Positions 26,652 through 36,182 are shown, counted from the first letter of the stretch. The stretch is 64,000 nt of DNA from Candidatus Cloacimonadota bacterium (GCA_023421135.1 JAEZUG010000018.1:29702-93701); one strand, 5' to 3'. Numbers and translations are program-made. Notes: generated by a model from the letters alone, not told the origin.

Positions 26652-28106
26652 ATGGAAGAATATCATAATCCTTTTTGTTTTAACTTACCTGTTTTACAGA
26701 CTTTTACAGAGTTCAGAGAGAAAATAGTGCAGCTTTCTACCCAAGGAAGCTCTCCTCTGGCTTTTCTTGCCTCTCCGAACTCTGAACTACTCTGCCTGAT
26801 GGGCAAGAGTGGAGATGATCTTGTGCTACTCCGTTCGGAATTCCCCCCTGAGGGCAAGTATCCCTGCTTCAGCAAGGACTACCCAGCTTTCCACATTCTG
26901 GAGCGTGAGCTCTGGGAGGAAACCGGTCTGATCCCGGAGGGGCATCCCTGGCTGAAACCTCTGCGCTATCCCCAAGGATCCACTCGTAGGATCGAAGATT
27001 ATCCTTTTCTAAAGAGCGAATCGCTGTCTCTGCATGAAGTGGGAGTTGGGCCTGTACATGCAGGAGTTATCGAGCCCGGACACTTCAGATTCATCTGCAA
27101 GGGAGAAAGCGTTCTACATCTGGAGATCCAGCTTGGTTATCAGCACAGGAATGTAATGGAACTGATCAGAACGGGGGATATCCGCCATAAGATCTGCCTG
27201 GCAGAAAGCATCGCTGGAGATACAGCCATCGGGCATGGTTTGGCCTACTGTTTGGCAGTGGAAGCAGCTTGCGGCGTGAAAGTGGAGGGTGGTCTTGCTG
27301 CCCTCAGAAACATTGCTTTGGAGCTGGAACGAATCGCTATGCATCTGGCAGATCTCTCAGCTCTCTGCGGAGATGTGGCATTTCAATCCGGCTTGAACTT
27401 CTATGCCGCTCAAAGAACGATTATAATCAATTCCAGTCTCGCCATCTGTGGCAGCCGCTTTGGAAAACGCTGGCTTCAGCCCGGAGGAGTGAACTATGGG
27501 ATTGATAAGGATCAGATTACCGTACTTCGGGAGACTTTGAAGAACGCTCAGGCTCAGATAGAGAAGATATCCGCCGCCGTTTTTACAGATTCCGGCGTAC
27601 AGAACCGTTTTGACAGCACCGGTTCCCTAAGTCTTCGTGAAGTGACTGAGCTCAATATGAGCGGAGTTACTGCCAAAGCAGCAGGTCTTGCTATTGATGC
27701 AAGGCAGGATTATCCCTTGCTGGAACAGGCAGAATATGCAGTGCTCACTTGTGAGAACGGAGACGTCCAGGCTCGTGCTTGGCTGAGGCATCTTGAAATC
27801 CAGCAATCGTTTAACATGATCTACCGAATGCTGGACGGACTTGAAGAAGTGAAGGCATCAAGCAGTCTGGAGCTTCCTGCTCCCCAGGCAGATAGAATCT
27901 GCGTCTCAATCGTGGAAGGCTGGAGAGGCAGGATTGTGCATCTCCTGAGAACTGATCATAATGGTGCCACCCAGAGCTATCGAATCTATGATCCCTCTCT
28001 GCACAATTGGTTTGCTTTGGCTTTGGCGGTTAGAAATGAAGGTATCTCAGATTTCCCGCTCTGTAACAAAAGCTTTGATCTCTCCTACTGCGGACAGGAT
28101 TTGTAA
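26652..28106 (+). CDS. Ehr-type complex large subunit, NuoC-NuoD fusion lacking [NiFe] cysteines
   Basis: A 484-residue homologue of group 4 hydrogenase large subunits (HyfG/HycE). An N-terminal NuoC-like part (ERELWEETGLIPEGHPWLKP, about 83-102) is fused to the 49-kDa/NuoD-like part (GPVHAGVIEPGHFRF at about 133-147, LGYQHR). Hydrogenases of this group hold nickel and iron with CGxC near here and DPCxxC at the end. In this protein the first pair reads ESIAGDTAIGH, with A188 and T191 in place of the cysteines. The C-terminus reads SFDLSYCGQDL, with only one cysteine left. It should therefore not be a hydrogenase. Proteins like this are called Ehr (energy-converting-hydrogenase-related); their substrate is unknown. 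No good ribosome-binding site was seen before the ATG. Confidence 0.85.
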   Translation: MEEYHNPFCFNLPVLQTFTEFREKIVQLSTQGSSPLAFLASPNSELLCLMGKSGDDLVLLRSEFPPEGKYPCFSKDYPAFHILERELWEETGLIPEGHPWLKPLRYPQGSTRRIEDYPFLKSESLSLHEVGVGPVHAGVIEPGHFRFICKGESVLHLEIQLGYQHRNVMELIRTGDIRHKICLAESIAGDTAIGHGLAYCLAVEAACGVKVEGGLAALRNIALELERIAMHLADLSALCGDVAFQSGLNFYAAQRTIIINSSLAICGSRFGKRWLQPGGVNYGIDKDQITVLRETLKNAQAQIEKISAAVFTDSGVQNRFDSTGSLSLREVTELNMSGVTAKAAGLAIDARQDYPLLEQAEYAVLTCENGDVQARAWLRHLEIQQSFNMIYRMLDGLEEVKASSSLELPAPQADRICVSIVEGWRGRIVHLLRTDHNGATQSYRIYDPSLHNWFALALAVRNEGISDFPLCNKSFDLSYCGQDL

Positions 28107-28116
28107 AGGATGATGA

Positions 28117-28866
28117 ATGTTTGAACTGATAAAAGCACGGCTCGGTCATGGATATCAGGCAATACCAAATCCGCTTAGGGCATCCATACATCCATCTTTC
28201 CCGGGTCTGCCACGAATCCTCAGGGCTCACGACGGTGATTTCCTAAGTGCCAGTGAGCTCTGCCCCACACATGCTATTACTGACAACTGCCTGGATCTGG
28301 GAAAGTGTAACTTCTGCGGTCTCTGTCAAAGGCAGTTCCCGGAGACTTATCGTTTTGATCCGGAGTTTAGGATGGCTGCAACAAAGCGAGAATCTTTGAT
28401 TCTGAGCTGGCTACCTGAGCAGGGAGCTTCCAGCAAGCCGATATTAAAGACTGATCCACAGTTAGCCAAGCTGTTTGGAAGGTCATTTGCGCTCCGTAAC
28501 GTCTCTGCCGCAGGATGCAATGCCTGTGAACTGGAACTGGGAGCGAGCTCCAATGTGAATTTTGATATGGGACGTTATGGTCTGGAAGTGGTGGCATCTC
28601 CGCGCCATGCCGATGCTCTGATAGTCACAGGACCAATCTCGCAGAATATGGCCTTTGCTCTCAAGGAAACCTGGGCTGCCATCCCAGAACCCAAAGCGCT
28701 TATCCTCTGCGGCTGCTGCGCCATCAGTGGAGGAGTGTTTGCGGGTAGTAACGCTTTGGATAGAAGCTTCCTGGATACGGTGAAGCCATCTCTGTATATC
28801 CCGGGATGTCCGGCTCATCCGCTCAGTATTATCCATGGACTTAATGCTCTGATTGGGAGGCTCTGA
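28117..28866 (+). CDS. Ehr-type complex small subunit, ferredoxin-NuoB fusion
   Basis: A 249-residue protein joining a short ferredoxin-like part to a NuoB/HyfI-like subunit. The N-terminal part has C49-P, C64, C67 and C70, enough for one [4Fe-4S] cluster instead of the usual two of HyfH. The C-terminal part keeps the N2-type ligands: GCNACELE (C134, C137), the CGCC stretch (198-201) and GCPAHP (C231). Electrons could therefore pass from ferredoxin to the site where the large subunit has lost its nickel ligands. It ends in a TGATG overlap with the next gene. Confidence 0.87.
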   Translation: MFELIKARLGHGYQAIPNPLRASIHPSFPGLPRILRAHDGDFLSASELCPTHAITDNCLDLGKCNFCGLCQRQFPETYRFDPEFRMAATKRESLILSWLPEQGASSKPILKTDPQLAKLFGRSFALRNVSAAGCNACELELGASSNVNFDMGRYGLEVVASPRHADALIVTGPISQNMAFALKETWAAIPEPKALILCGCCAISGGVFAGSNALDRSFLDTVKPSLYIPGCPAHPLSIIHGLNALIGRL

Positions 28867-30782
28867 TGCTGGTCTATGGTTTGATAGTACTCTTTCTTGC
28901 CCTTTTGCCTGCCCTGTGGAAGCAACGAGGGATATTTGCCCTGTTGGTAAGCCTTTCTTCTGCTTTGTGCACTGTTGGCTACTGGGAAGTACTGATCTCT
29001 GCTGTTTCGCAGACTTACGCCTTGTCTTTACCGGGTTTGGGGAATATTACAGAATTGGTTTCATCTCCTCTGTCCGCTTGGTTTGGCTTGATCTTTTGTC
29101 TGGGCTTTCCCTTGGGAACCCTGTATGCTTTGGGATATCTGAAAGCTCATCCCACCGAGGGAGAAGCTTCGCATCTCGTCTGGCTGGGCATGATGTTTCT
29201 TTCCATGCACCTGGTGCTGCTGGCTTCCAATAGTTTGGTCTTCATGCTGGCGTGGGAACTGATGAGTCTATCCTCTTTTCTGGCTATTCTCTACGACCGT
29301 GACAGTGTTGAGAGCAGGAAGGCTGCACTTTACTATCTGATAACTATGCAAGTGGGGGCGGGGATACTGCTATTGGGCTTTGGTAAGCTCTTTATCGATA
29401 GCGGCACCTTCCTCCTGCAAGGAGCTTCTCTGGGCAATGTTGCCAAGTGGCTGCTGCTGATCGGTTTTTCCTTCAAGGCTGGCTTCTTCCCCTTCTACTC
29501 CTGGCTGCCCAAAGCTCATCCCGTTGCTCCCTCACATCTCTCCGGATTGATGAGCGGCCTGATGATCAAGACCGGTATCTTTGGAATCATCTGGGTGTTT
29601 CTGAACTCCACCTGGCAGGCTTGGGAAATCTATCTGCTTCTGGGAGTTTCTCTAGTAACAGCTTTTAATGGAGTTATCCACGCTTTGGCAGAAGACCATC
29701 TGAAAAAGGCTTTGGCATACTCTTCCATCGAGAATATCGGCATCATCGGGATAGCTCTCTGCTTCTGGCAATTGGGCTTGATTCTGGGAAATGTTGATAT
29801 GGCTACTCTGGCTCTGCTGGGAGCGCTGTTGCACAGCTTCTTCCATAGTCTTTTCAAACCTCTGCTCTTTTACCTCAGTGGTAATGTGTTAATCGCTACT
29901 CACAGCCTGTATCTGAACGAACTGGGCGGGCTGGACAAGAGAATGCCATATAGTTCAAAGCTTTTCATGATGGGAGCAGCCTCCATATCTGCCCTGCCAC
30001 TTTTCTGTGGTTTCAGTTCAGAACTGGTGATCTTTGGCAGTATTATCCGAGGATTTGGCAAAGAAAGCCTGGCTCAAAGCATCTGTGCTGCTGTTGCGGG
30101 AGGGGGATTGGCTTTCGTGAGTGCTTTGGCACTGATTGCTTTCTCCAAGCTTTATAGCATTGTCTTCTGTGGGGAACCCCGCACGCAGAAGGCAGAGAAG
30201 GCAGCGGAGCAGAGAGGGCTTCTGTTGATCAGTCCCGCAGTATTGGCTCTGCTTTGCTTTGTGCTGGGTCTCTTCTCCTGGCTAGCTCTGAGCATGATGA
30301 ATAATCTCACAGATTGGCTTGGGCTGAGCGTTGTTACACTCTGGGAATTGGTTCTCACTCTCCGGCTGGTTAGCCTGGTGCTGGCTCTCTTGCTGGGGGT
30401 CTTTGTACTGATCTACCTGCTCAAGAACAAGCTAACAAAGGTGTCCTGCCACACCACCTGGGGTTGTGGATATCAGAAGAGCAGTTCACGTCTGCAATAC
30501 ACATCCGGAGCTTATACTGACCCCCTGGCTTACTTCCTGAAACCTTTCTTACAAAGACATAGCTCTCAGAACGCTCCGCAAGGGTATTTTCCCTCCGAGC
30601 TAAGCCATAGCGATGAGGTGAGAGATTACCTGGACTCAAGCCTGATAGGGGGAGTTAATAAGCTTCTGAGACGCTTCCTGGATCTCTTTGCAGGAATCCA
30701 GAACGGACGCACAAACTCCTATATCTCATGGCTGATGCTGGCTCTTCTGATCCTGTTGCTTTGGGTATTGGGGGCAAGATGA
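28866..30782 (+). CDS. Ehr-type complex antiporter-like subunit (HyfB/NuoL family)
   Basis: A 638-residue polytopic membrane protein of the Mrp/NuoL/M/N family, with some 14-16 hydrophobic helices. The ion-translocation signatures are present: the glutamate in MLAWELMSLSSF (TM5 region) and the lysine in FSFKAGFFPFYSWLPKAHP (TM7 region), with SSIENIG after it. It should move H+ or Na+ across the inner membrane when the complex transfers electrons. It starts in a TGATG overlap with the small subunit and ends in an ATGA overlap with the NuoH-like gene. Confidence 0.9.
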   Translation: MLVYGLIVLFLALLPALWKQRGIFALLVSLSSALCTVGYWEVLISAVSQTYALSLPGLGNITELVSSPLSAWFGLIFCLGFPLGTLYALGYLKAHPTEGEASHLVWLGMMFLSMHLVLLASNSLVFMLAWELMSLSSFLAILYDRDSVESRKAALYYLITMQVGAGILLLGFGKLFIDSGTFLLQGASLGNVAKWLLLIGFSFKAGFFPFYSWLPKAHPVAPSHLSGLMSGLMIKTGIFGIIWVFLNSTWQAWEIYLLLGVSLVTAFNGVIHALAEDHLKKALAYSSIENIGIIGIALCFWQLGLILGNVDMATLALLGALLHSFFHSLFKPLLFYLSGNVLIATHSLYLNELGGLDKRMPYSSKLFMMGAASISALPLFCGFSSELVIFGSIIRGFGKESLAQSICAAVAGGGLAFVSALALIAFSKLYSIVFCGEPRTQKAEKAAEQRGLLLISPAVLALLCFVLGLFSWLALSMMNNLTDWLGLSVVTLWELVLTLRLVSLVLALLLGVFVLIYLLKNKLTKVSCHTTWGCGYQKSSSRLQYTSGAYTDPLAYFLKPFLQRHSSQNAPQGYFPSELSHSDEVRDYLDSSLIGGVNKLLRRFLDLFAGIQNGRTNSYISWLMLALLILLLWVLGAR

Positions 30783-31696
30783 TTCTAAATCTGCTCCTTA
30801 TTCTTGTGATGCCACTATTCTTCATTGGCATCATCACGAAAACCAAAGCTATCTGGACCGGACGAAAAGGACCCAGCTTGCTGCAACCCTTCTACAACTT
30901 TTACAAACTCATGGGAAAGAATGAGATTCACAGCACCAGCAGTGGCCTGCTCTTTAAGATAGCACCTGTGCTGGCTCTGATCTCGGTGTTCTTTGCCGCT
31001 CTGATGGTTCCCTTCGGAACCAAGACAGCCGTTCTGGGCTTCCGTGGAGACTTCTTCCTCTTCATGAGCCTCTTGGCATTATCCAAAGCAGTCATGGTGA
31101 TCGCTGCCATGGAGACAGCCAGCAGTTTTGAAGGAATGGGAGCTTCCCGCGAGATGTCCTTCACGGCCTTCCTGGAGCCTGCCTTCCTGCTTATGATAGG
31201 CTCTCTGGCTTATTCAGGGGGACTAGAGAGCGTTGGACAGCTATTCTTCAGTCACACAGTGAACCTGCATGATTCCTGGAGCTTCATTATAGCAGTGCTA
31301 TCTGCTCTGGCTCTCTTTATCATGCTGCTGGTGGAAGGAGCAAGAGTGCCTTTTGACGATCCTGCAACGCATCTGGAACTCACGATGATACATGAAGTAA
31401 TGGTGCTGGATACCAGTGGTGTCAATCTGGCTTTGGTGCACTACACAGCAGCTCTCAAAATCTGCATCTATGCAGCTTTGATCAGTAACTTCCTGGTTCC
31501 CGGAGAACTAAGCGGAACACAAGTTCCACTGATCTTCCTCGCAGGGAATATCGGCCTTGCCATCCTGACAGGCCTGCTGGAATCCCTGATAGCCAGATAC
31601 AGAATCAGCCGGAACCTTGAGCTGGTGATCATCCCTCTTTCTATTGCCCTATTGGTACTGGCTGCACTTATTGTAAACAATCTGGGAGCTATCTGA
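30779..31696 (+). CDS. Ehr-type complex NuoH-like subunit (HyfC family)
   Basis: The 305-residue NuoH/HyfC-type membrane subunit links the soluble arm to the antiporter subunits. The characteristic acidic loop is EGARVPFDDPATHLELTMIHE; GRKGPSLLQPFYNFYKLMGK is the conserved N-terminal loop. The frame is open from 30728, but the ATG at 30779 forms an ATGA overlap with the preceding stop and begins directly with a membrane helix (MILNLLLILVMPLFF), so it is chosen. Confidence 0.9.
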   Translation: MILNLLLILVMPLFFIGIITKTKAIWTGRKGPSLLQPFYNFYKLMGKNEIHSTSSGLLFKIAPVLALISVFFAALMVPFGTKTAVLGFRGDFFLFMSLLALSKAVMVIAAMETASSFEGMGASREMSFTAFLEPAFLLMIGSLAYSGGLESVGQLFFSHTVNLHDSWSFIIAVLSALALFIMLLVEGARVPFDDPATHLELTMIHEVMVLDTSGVNLALVHYTAALKICIYAALISNFLVPGELSGTQVPLIFLAGNIGLAILTGLLESLIARYRISRNLELVIIPLSIALLVLAALIVNNLGAI

Positions 31697-32331
31697 TGGC
31701 AGATATATTACTCATTCTTTTTGGAGTTTCCCTCCTCTTTGCCTCGATCACGAACATGCTGAGAGGACTGGTGCGAATCCTCTTCTGGCAAGGACTGATC
31801 CTCTTTGTACTTACTATCCTCAAAACCAATGAGCTGAATCTCTGGGAATTCATCTTTGTGGCAGTGGAGACCATCGTCTTCAAAGCAATACTTATCCCCT
31901 GGTTCATCAACGACACGATCAAGAAGAACAAAACCAAGCGAGAAGTCGAACCCTCGGTTTCAAACTTCTTCTCCCTGGGAATCATGTCCCTGATCTTTGC
32001 CTTTAGCTTCTTTATTGCTCTCTGGAGCGGGAAAGGCCCTGCCAATCTCTACCCCATGCACTTCGGCATAGCCTTTGCAGCAATCCTCAAGGGTCTGTTT
32101 ATCATCATTGCCAATAAGAAGCTTATCACCCACCTTATGGGTTACCTGATTATGGAAAATGGCATCTTCCTGCTCTCGTTGGCTATTGCCAGTGAAGTCC
32201 CTGCGGTAGTAAGCTTGGGAGTATCTCTGGACATCCTGCTCTCCATACTTATTGCGGTGCTTTTCATCAACAGAATCAGTAATACGTTTGAAGAAGCTCA
32301 TAGCGACGAGCTTTCCACACTAAAGGATTAA
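31696..32331 (+). CDS. Ehr-type complex NuoK-like subunit (HyfE family)
   Basis: A 211-residue protein with six or more hydrophobic helices that matches HyfE, the enlarged NuoK-like subunit of group 4 complexes. Recognisable parts are HLMGYLIMENGIFLLSLAI and the glutamates in helices that NuoK uses for ion transfer. It begins at the base where the NuoH-like gene ends and lies 4 nt before the next gene. Confidence 0.83.
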   Translation: MADILLILFGVSLLFASITNMLRGLVRILFWQGLILFVLTILKTNELNLWEFIFVAVETIVFKAILIPWFINDTIKKNKTKREVEPSVSNFFSLGIMSLIFAFSFFIALWSGKGPANLYPMHFGIAFAAILKGLFIIIANKKLITHLMGYLIMENGIFLLSLAIASEVPAVVSLGVSLDILLSILIAVLFINRISNTFEEAHSDELSTLKD

Positions 32332-32335
32332 GTAA

Positions 32336-33715
32336 ATGACATACTTTAGCTTATGGCTCTATCCCATAGTTGCAACACTCGCCAGCCTCTTCTTTAGAAG
32401 TAAGAACCTGAACCGCCTCTTGTTACTGACCCACAGTCTTCTTCATCTGGGTTTTGGATTGGCTTTGCTGGTTCCTCAGACGGGATTTGCGGCTTGGTTC
32501 AAAGCAGATACTTATGCTCAGATCTTCTTCCTGGTCACTGCCATACTCTACACAGCGGCAGCGTTTTATCCCCTCACCGGGCACAACAAACTCAGTCCCC
32601 GACAGAGCAGCATATACACAGTTTGCCTCATGGCCTTCGTAGCCTCAATGGACTCCGCAAACCTCTCTCAGAACCTGGGATTGATCTGGGTCTTTGTGGA
32701 GACAACTACCCTTGCCAGTGCTATGCTGATTAGCTTTGAACATCGCAAGCAGTCTCTCGAAGCAGCCTGGAAATATCTCTTTATCTGCTCGATTGGAATA
32801 GCTCTGGCTTTTGTCGGAATCCTGCTCTTGTTGGTAGCACAAAGCAATCACCCCAGCCTGGTTTTATCCCATGTGACAAACAGTATTGGAAGCATCTCCC
32901 CCTTCTGGTTAAAACTCTCTTTTGTCTTCATGCTGATCGGGTTTGGCACCAAAGCCGGCTTTGCTCCGATGCACTTCTGGTTACCAGATGCCCACTCAGA
33001 AGCTCCCGCTCAGGTCTCCGCCTTGCTTTCCGGAGCACTATTAAACACAGCTCTACTACCTTTGATACGGATGCAGAGTCTGATGAACGCAGCCGGCGAA
33101 GGCAGGCTGGCCTCTCAACTATTCCTGGCACTGGGCATTCTCTCCGTCTTTATCGCAGCAGTCTTCATTATCAGGATAACGAACTACAAACGAATGCTGG
33201 CCTACTCATCAATAGAGAACATGGGAATAATCCTGATCGCCTTTGCTTTGGGAAAGACAGCAGAAACTGCCGGGTTGATCCATGTGATGGGACACTCTCT
33301 GGTGAAAGCAACTCTATTCCTCACAGCCGGGAATCTCTACATGATATATGGTGAAAAGGACTACACCAAGTGCTCCTCTTTGCTCTCCCGCCATCCCGCC
33401 AGTGGCTGGCTCTGGCTCCTGGGATTTGCCTTCATAATTGGGCTGCCCCCCTCCCCCCTCTTCATCAGTGAATTCTATATAGCCATTGGGCTCTTGAGCA
33501 GTTCCAGTTACCTGATCTTGGGCTTGTGGATATTGCTGCTGGCGGTGATTGCCTACGGACTGGGAAAAGCAGTTCTGAGCATCTGCATGGGAAGCAGACA
33601 AGACCACCAAAAACTCCCCCTAATGAGCTATCTGCCGGGGTTTCTGATGCTTCTTTGTGCCATAGCTGTACCGTTTATTGTGCTGAGGGTTCTGGGAATC
33701 CAAACAGCACTATAG
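32336..33715 (+). CDS. Ehr-type complex antiporter-like subunit (HyfF/NuoN family)
   Basis: The 459-residue second antiporter-like subunit of the operon. It carries the helix glutamate in IWVFVETTTLASAML and the lysine in GFGTKAGFAPMHFWLPDAH, followed by the SSIENMG segment, all typical of NuoM/N and HyfF. With the HyfB-like protein it gives the complex two pump modules. No maturation genes (hyp) and no HyfA/HyfH-like extra ferredoxins follow. A hairpin at 33750-33792 is the likely end of the operon. Confidence 0.9.
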   Translation: MTYFSLWLYPIVATLASLFFRSKNLNRLLLLTHSLLHLGFGLALLVPQTGFAAWFKADTYAQIFFLVTAILYTAAAFYPLTGHNKLSPRQSSIYTVCLMAFVASMDSANLSQNLGLIWVFVETTTLASAMLISFEHRKQSLEAAWKYLFICSIGIALAFVGILLLLVAQSNHPSLVLSHVTNSIGSISPFWLKLSFVFMLIGFGTKAGFAPMHFWLPDAHSEAPAQVSALLSGALLNTALLPLIRMQSLMNAAGEGRLASQLFLALGILSVFIAAVFIIRITNYKRMLAYSSIENMGIILIAFALGKTAETAGLIHVMGHSLVKATLFLTAGNLYMIYGEKDYTKCSSLLSRHPASGWLWLLGFAFIIGLPPSPLFISEFYIAIGLLSSSSYLILGLWILLLAVIAYGLGKAVLSICMGSRQDHQKLPLMSYLPGFLMLLCAIAVPFIVLRVLGIQTAL

Positions 33716-33749
33716 TTAGCTGAGCATTAGCGTGGCTCCTAACCGACAG

Positions 33750-33792
33750 CAGGTCACAAAAGCCGTGCAGAGCAAGGCTTTGGGAAGACCTG
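33750..33792. terminator. Inverted repeat between convergent genes
   Basis: The outer arms CAGGTC/GACCTG and inner arms AAAGCC/GGCTTT form a two-part hairpin between the Ehr operon and the acyl-CoA synthetase gene. There is no clear U run, so terminator function is only likely from its position. Confidence 0.4.
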
Positions 33793-33805
33793 GATGCTTA
33801 GGTCA

Positions 33806-35497
33806 CTACTGATACAGGAAGCGTTTGATCTTCTGGGTCGGAGTCTTCTCGAAGGGTTCCTTCTGCTCGATTATCTGGTGAATCTTGGAAAACGAAGCAA
33901 CAGATGAATTGACGTAGTTACGGACATCTGTCAGCAGCTTTGAGGTGATCCTCTCAGCCTGAATACTGCTAATCTTGGTGAGATTGTGAATCTTATCAAG
34001 TTGCTCGTAGTTTAGAAAGACCCTGGCAATGATGTTCCCGCCGGATTCGTAAACCATAGATTCGAGCACCATTTCGTGTTCGTTGATCTTAGCTTCGATC
34101 TCCTCGGGATAGATGTTTTCGCCACTTGCAGCCACAATTACATTCTTAATTCTGCCCTTGATATACAGATAGTTCTTTTTCTTGATGATTCCCAAATCAC
34201 CCGTCTTGAAATATCCATCCTCCGTATAGGCCTCCAGAGTCCTCTGTTTATCTTTGTAATAACCCATCATCACGGTATCACCTTTGATCTGAATCTCCCC
34301 CACTCCGGTTTTGGGATCTGGATTAGCAATCCGCACCTGCAGAGTATCCAGAATCGTACCTGTGGAGCGGAACTTCACCACTGCTGGAGTACAACCGGCA
34401 ATCAGAGGAGAGGTCTCAGTGAGTCCATAACCAATTGCATAGGGGAAGCCGGCCTCAAAGAGAAAACGCTCCACTTCCCAGGAAAGCAGTGCTCCACCGA
34501 TTCCATAGAAATGCAGAGCTCCGCCAAAGGTCTTCATGAGTTTCTTTCCCGCCACCTTGTGTAAAAGCTTCCGCGTTGCAGGAATCTTGTAGAGCTCTTT
34601 GAAAACAAAGTTACCGGTGAGTTGAGGATGCACTTGCAGCTTAAAAATCTTCTCTATGATCAGAGGAACCGTCAGAATCATGGTGGGACGGATCTTTTGC
34701 ATGGCAGGAATCAGGATACGAGCTGTGGGAGGTTTATCCATATAGTAGATGCTGGCTCCCTGCATGATGGGGATAATGAAGCCTATTGTGCACTCATAGG
34801 TGTGCGAAAGAGGCAGGATGGAGATTAGGCGGTCTGTTTCCACCAAATCCTGAATTCCGAGCGTGAGTATGGCATCCAGAACCAAATTCTTGTGGCTCAG
34901 CATCACGCCCTTGGAACTTCCGGTGGTACCAGAAGTATAGATAATCGCAGCCAGATCGTTTTCCTGAACATCCTGCTTCATCAGCCCCAAACCCTTCATT
35001 GCCTTCTTCTTCAGGCGATTGAGCTGCATCCTCTGCTCAATGATGAATTCTTTCAGAGTTTCTTTGGGCAGATTGGCAGTAATGGGCTTGAATGTATCAA
35101 TATTAATCAAAGTGGGGAAAGGATCGAGATCAGAATAGCCGATCTTTTCATACTGGCTGGTAGAAACAAAGACTAGCTTGGCGCCACTGTGCTTTAGAAT
35201 GTGTAAAATCTCGTTGTTGTGAAAATCCACCAGGATTGGAACAACCACAGCACCCATGGAAGTGATAGCAAGATAAGCTATTCCCCAATTTGGCATATTC
35301 TGGCTGAGAATAGCCACCCGATCCCCAGGAGCAATACCGTTTTTATCCAGCAGTTCAATCAAGTCATCGATCTGATCTCTCAATTCTCCGTAGGTGATTG
35401 GCTCTCCATCGACCATCGATAGGGCCGGGCGTTCGGGAAACTGCTCGCAAGTACGGTCAATCATGGCTTTCAGGGTGAGTTTATCCAGCTTTTTCAT
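33806..35497 (-). CDS. AMP-dependent acyl-CoA synthetase
   Basis: An ANL-superfamily enzyme that activates a carboxylic acid, probably a long-chain fatty acid, to its CoA thioester through an acyl-AMP. The 563 residues fit FadD-like proteins. Visible motifs are IIYTSGTTGSSKGVMLSH (AMP/ATP loop), GYGLTETSPLI, TGDLGIIKKKNYLYIKGR and the C-terminal lysine region EKTPTQKIKR. The ATG at 35497 follows GAGGATGG; upstream in-frame starts lie in A/T-rich leader sequence and are rejected. It is a single gene. Substrate length is not determined. Confidence 0.9.
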   Translation of the reverse strand: MKKLDKLTLKAMIDRTCEQFPERPALSMVDGEPITYGELRDQIDDLIELLDKNGIAPGDRVAILSQNMPNWGIAYLAITSMGAVVVPILVDFHNNEILHILKHSGAKLVFVSTSQYEKIGYSDLDPFPTLINIDTFKPITANLPKETLKEFIIEQRMQLNRLKKKAMKGLGLMKQDVQENDLAAIIYTSGTTGSSKGVMLSHKNLVLDAILTLGIQDLVETDRLISILPLSHTYECTIGFIIPIMQGASIYYMDKPPTARILIPAMQKIRPTMILTVPLIIEKIFKLQVHPQLTGNFVFKELYKIPATRKLLHKVAGKKLMKTFGGALHFYGIGGALLSWEVERFLFEAGFPYAIGYGLTETSPLIAGCTPAVVKFRSTGTILDTLQVRIANPDPKTGVGEIQIKGDTVMMGYYKDKQRTLEAYTEDGYFKTGDLGIIKKKNYLYIKGRIKNVIVAASGENIYPEEIEAKINEHEMVLESMVYESGGNIIARVFLNYEQLDKIHNLTKISSIQAERITSKLLTDVRNYVNSSVASFSKIHQIIEQKEPFEKTPTQKIKRFLYQ

Positions 35498-35807
35498 GTT
35501 CCATCCTCTGTGAAAGTTCTTATCAAGAGATAATAAGCGATAACTATAGTATTGCAAGAAAATCTCCAATTCTCCACATGCTATACCGGCACAGTAGATT
35601 GAGCGCCAATATCCAGCTTGACAGACAACCCGCTCAGACCAGAATGACGCAAAATCTACTCAGGAAATGGTGATATGCCGGACAATCAATAGTCTAATCC
35701 TTCCGAAAACTGATACTTAGTACAAACGGAACTGAGCCCTCTGATGCTTTTTAAGTCACCGGCTCAGTACTTGGATTATTAACCCTAAACACTTATGGAG
35801 TATTATT
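35498..35807. other. Intergenic region between divergent genes
   Basis: No gene is seen in these 310 bases. There is a TTGACA at 35618-35623 (plus strand) with AGAATG 17 nt on, and an 8-bp inverted repeat ACTGAGCC/GGCTCAGT at 35731-35738 and 35761-35768 in the leader of the DUF3795 gene. Confidence 0.5.
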
Positions 35808-36131
35808 ATGTCCGAAACTATGCTTGCCCCCTGCGGAATAAATTGTGCCCTGTGTGACACCTACCTGGCCACGATTGCCAACAGCGACACCATGCGTCAG
35901 GCAGTGGCAGATAAGTGGACTGCACTCTTCCACCATCCCTTCAGAAAGGAAGATATCAATTGCGTGGGTTGCACCAATGACGGTATCCACGGAATCTACT
36001 GTGGAAATCTCTGCGAGATACGTCCCTGTGCCCAGGCAAAAGGAATAAGTGACTGTAAACAGTGCCCGGATTACCTCTGTGAACCACTGAGAAAGAATCT
36101 GGAAGCGTCCAGTCAATATATCAAAGAATAA
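35808..36131 (+). CDS. DUF3795 cysteine-rich protein
   Basis: A 107-residue cytoplasmic protein of the DUF3795 type, common in anaerobes. It has many cysteines in paired motifs (CGINCALCDTY near the start, CVGC, YCGNLCEIRPC, DCKQCPDYLC), consistent with a zinc or iron-sulfur binding fold. Function is unknown. A GGAG site lies 8 nt before the ATG and a strong terminator follows, so it is a single-gene unit. Confidence 0.85.
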   Translation: MSETMLAPCGINCALCDTYLATIANSDTMRQAVADKWTALFHHPFRKEDINCVGCTNDGIHGIYCGNLCEIRPCAQAKGISDCKQCPDYLCEPLRKNLEASSQYIKE

Positions 36132-36151
36132 CCGATACAAGCATCACAAAG

Positions 36152-36182
36152 AGCCTTCCGGGTTTATCCTGGGAGGCTTTTT
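36152..36182 (+). terminator. Intrinsic terminator after the DUF3795 gene
   Basis: An 11-bp stem with two G-U pairs (AGCCTTCCGGG with the complementary segment ending GGGAGGCT at 36178) is followed by five T. Confidence 0.8.

Noticed and set aside
26652..33715. Active [NiFe]-hydrogenase operon
   Set aside because: The large subunit lacks the CGxC pair and has at most one cysteine of the C-terminal motif; no maturation genes are present.
26652..33715. NADH dehydrogenase (complex I) operon
   Set aside because: No NuoE, F, G, A or J-like genes; the NuoC-NuoD fusion wording (GPVHAGVIEPGHFRF) and HyfE-type subunit are group 4 hydrogenase-like.
35808..36131. Ferredoxin
   Set aside because: Cysteine-rich but lacks the CxxCxxCxxxCP pattern; it fits DUF3795 better.
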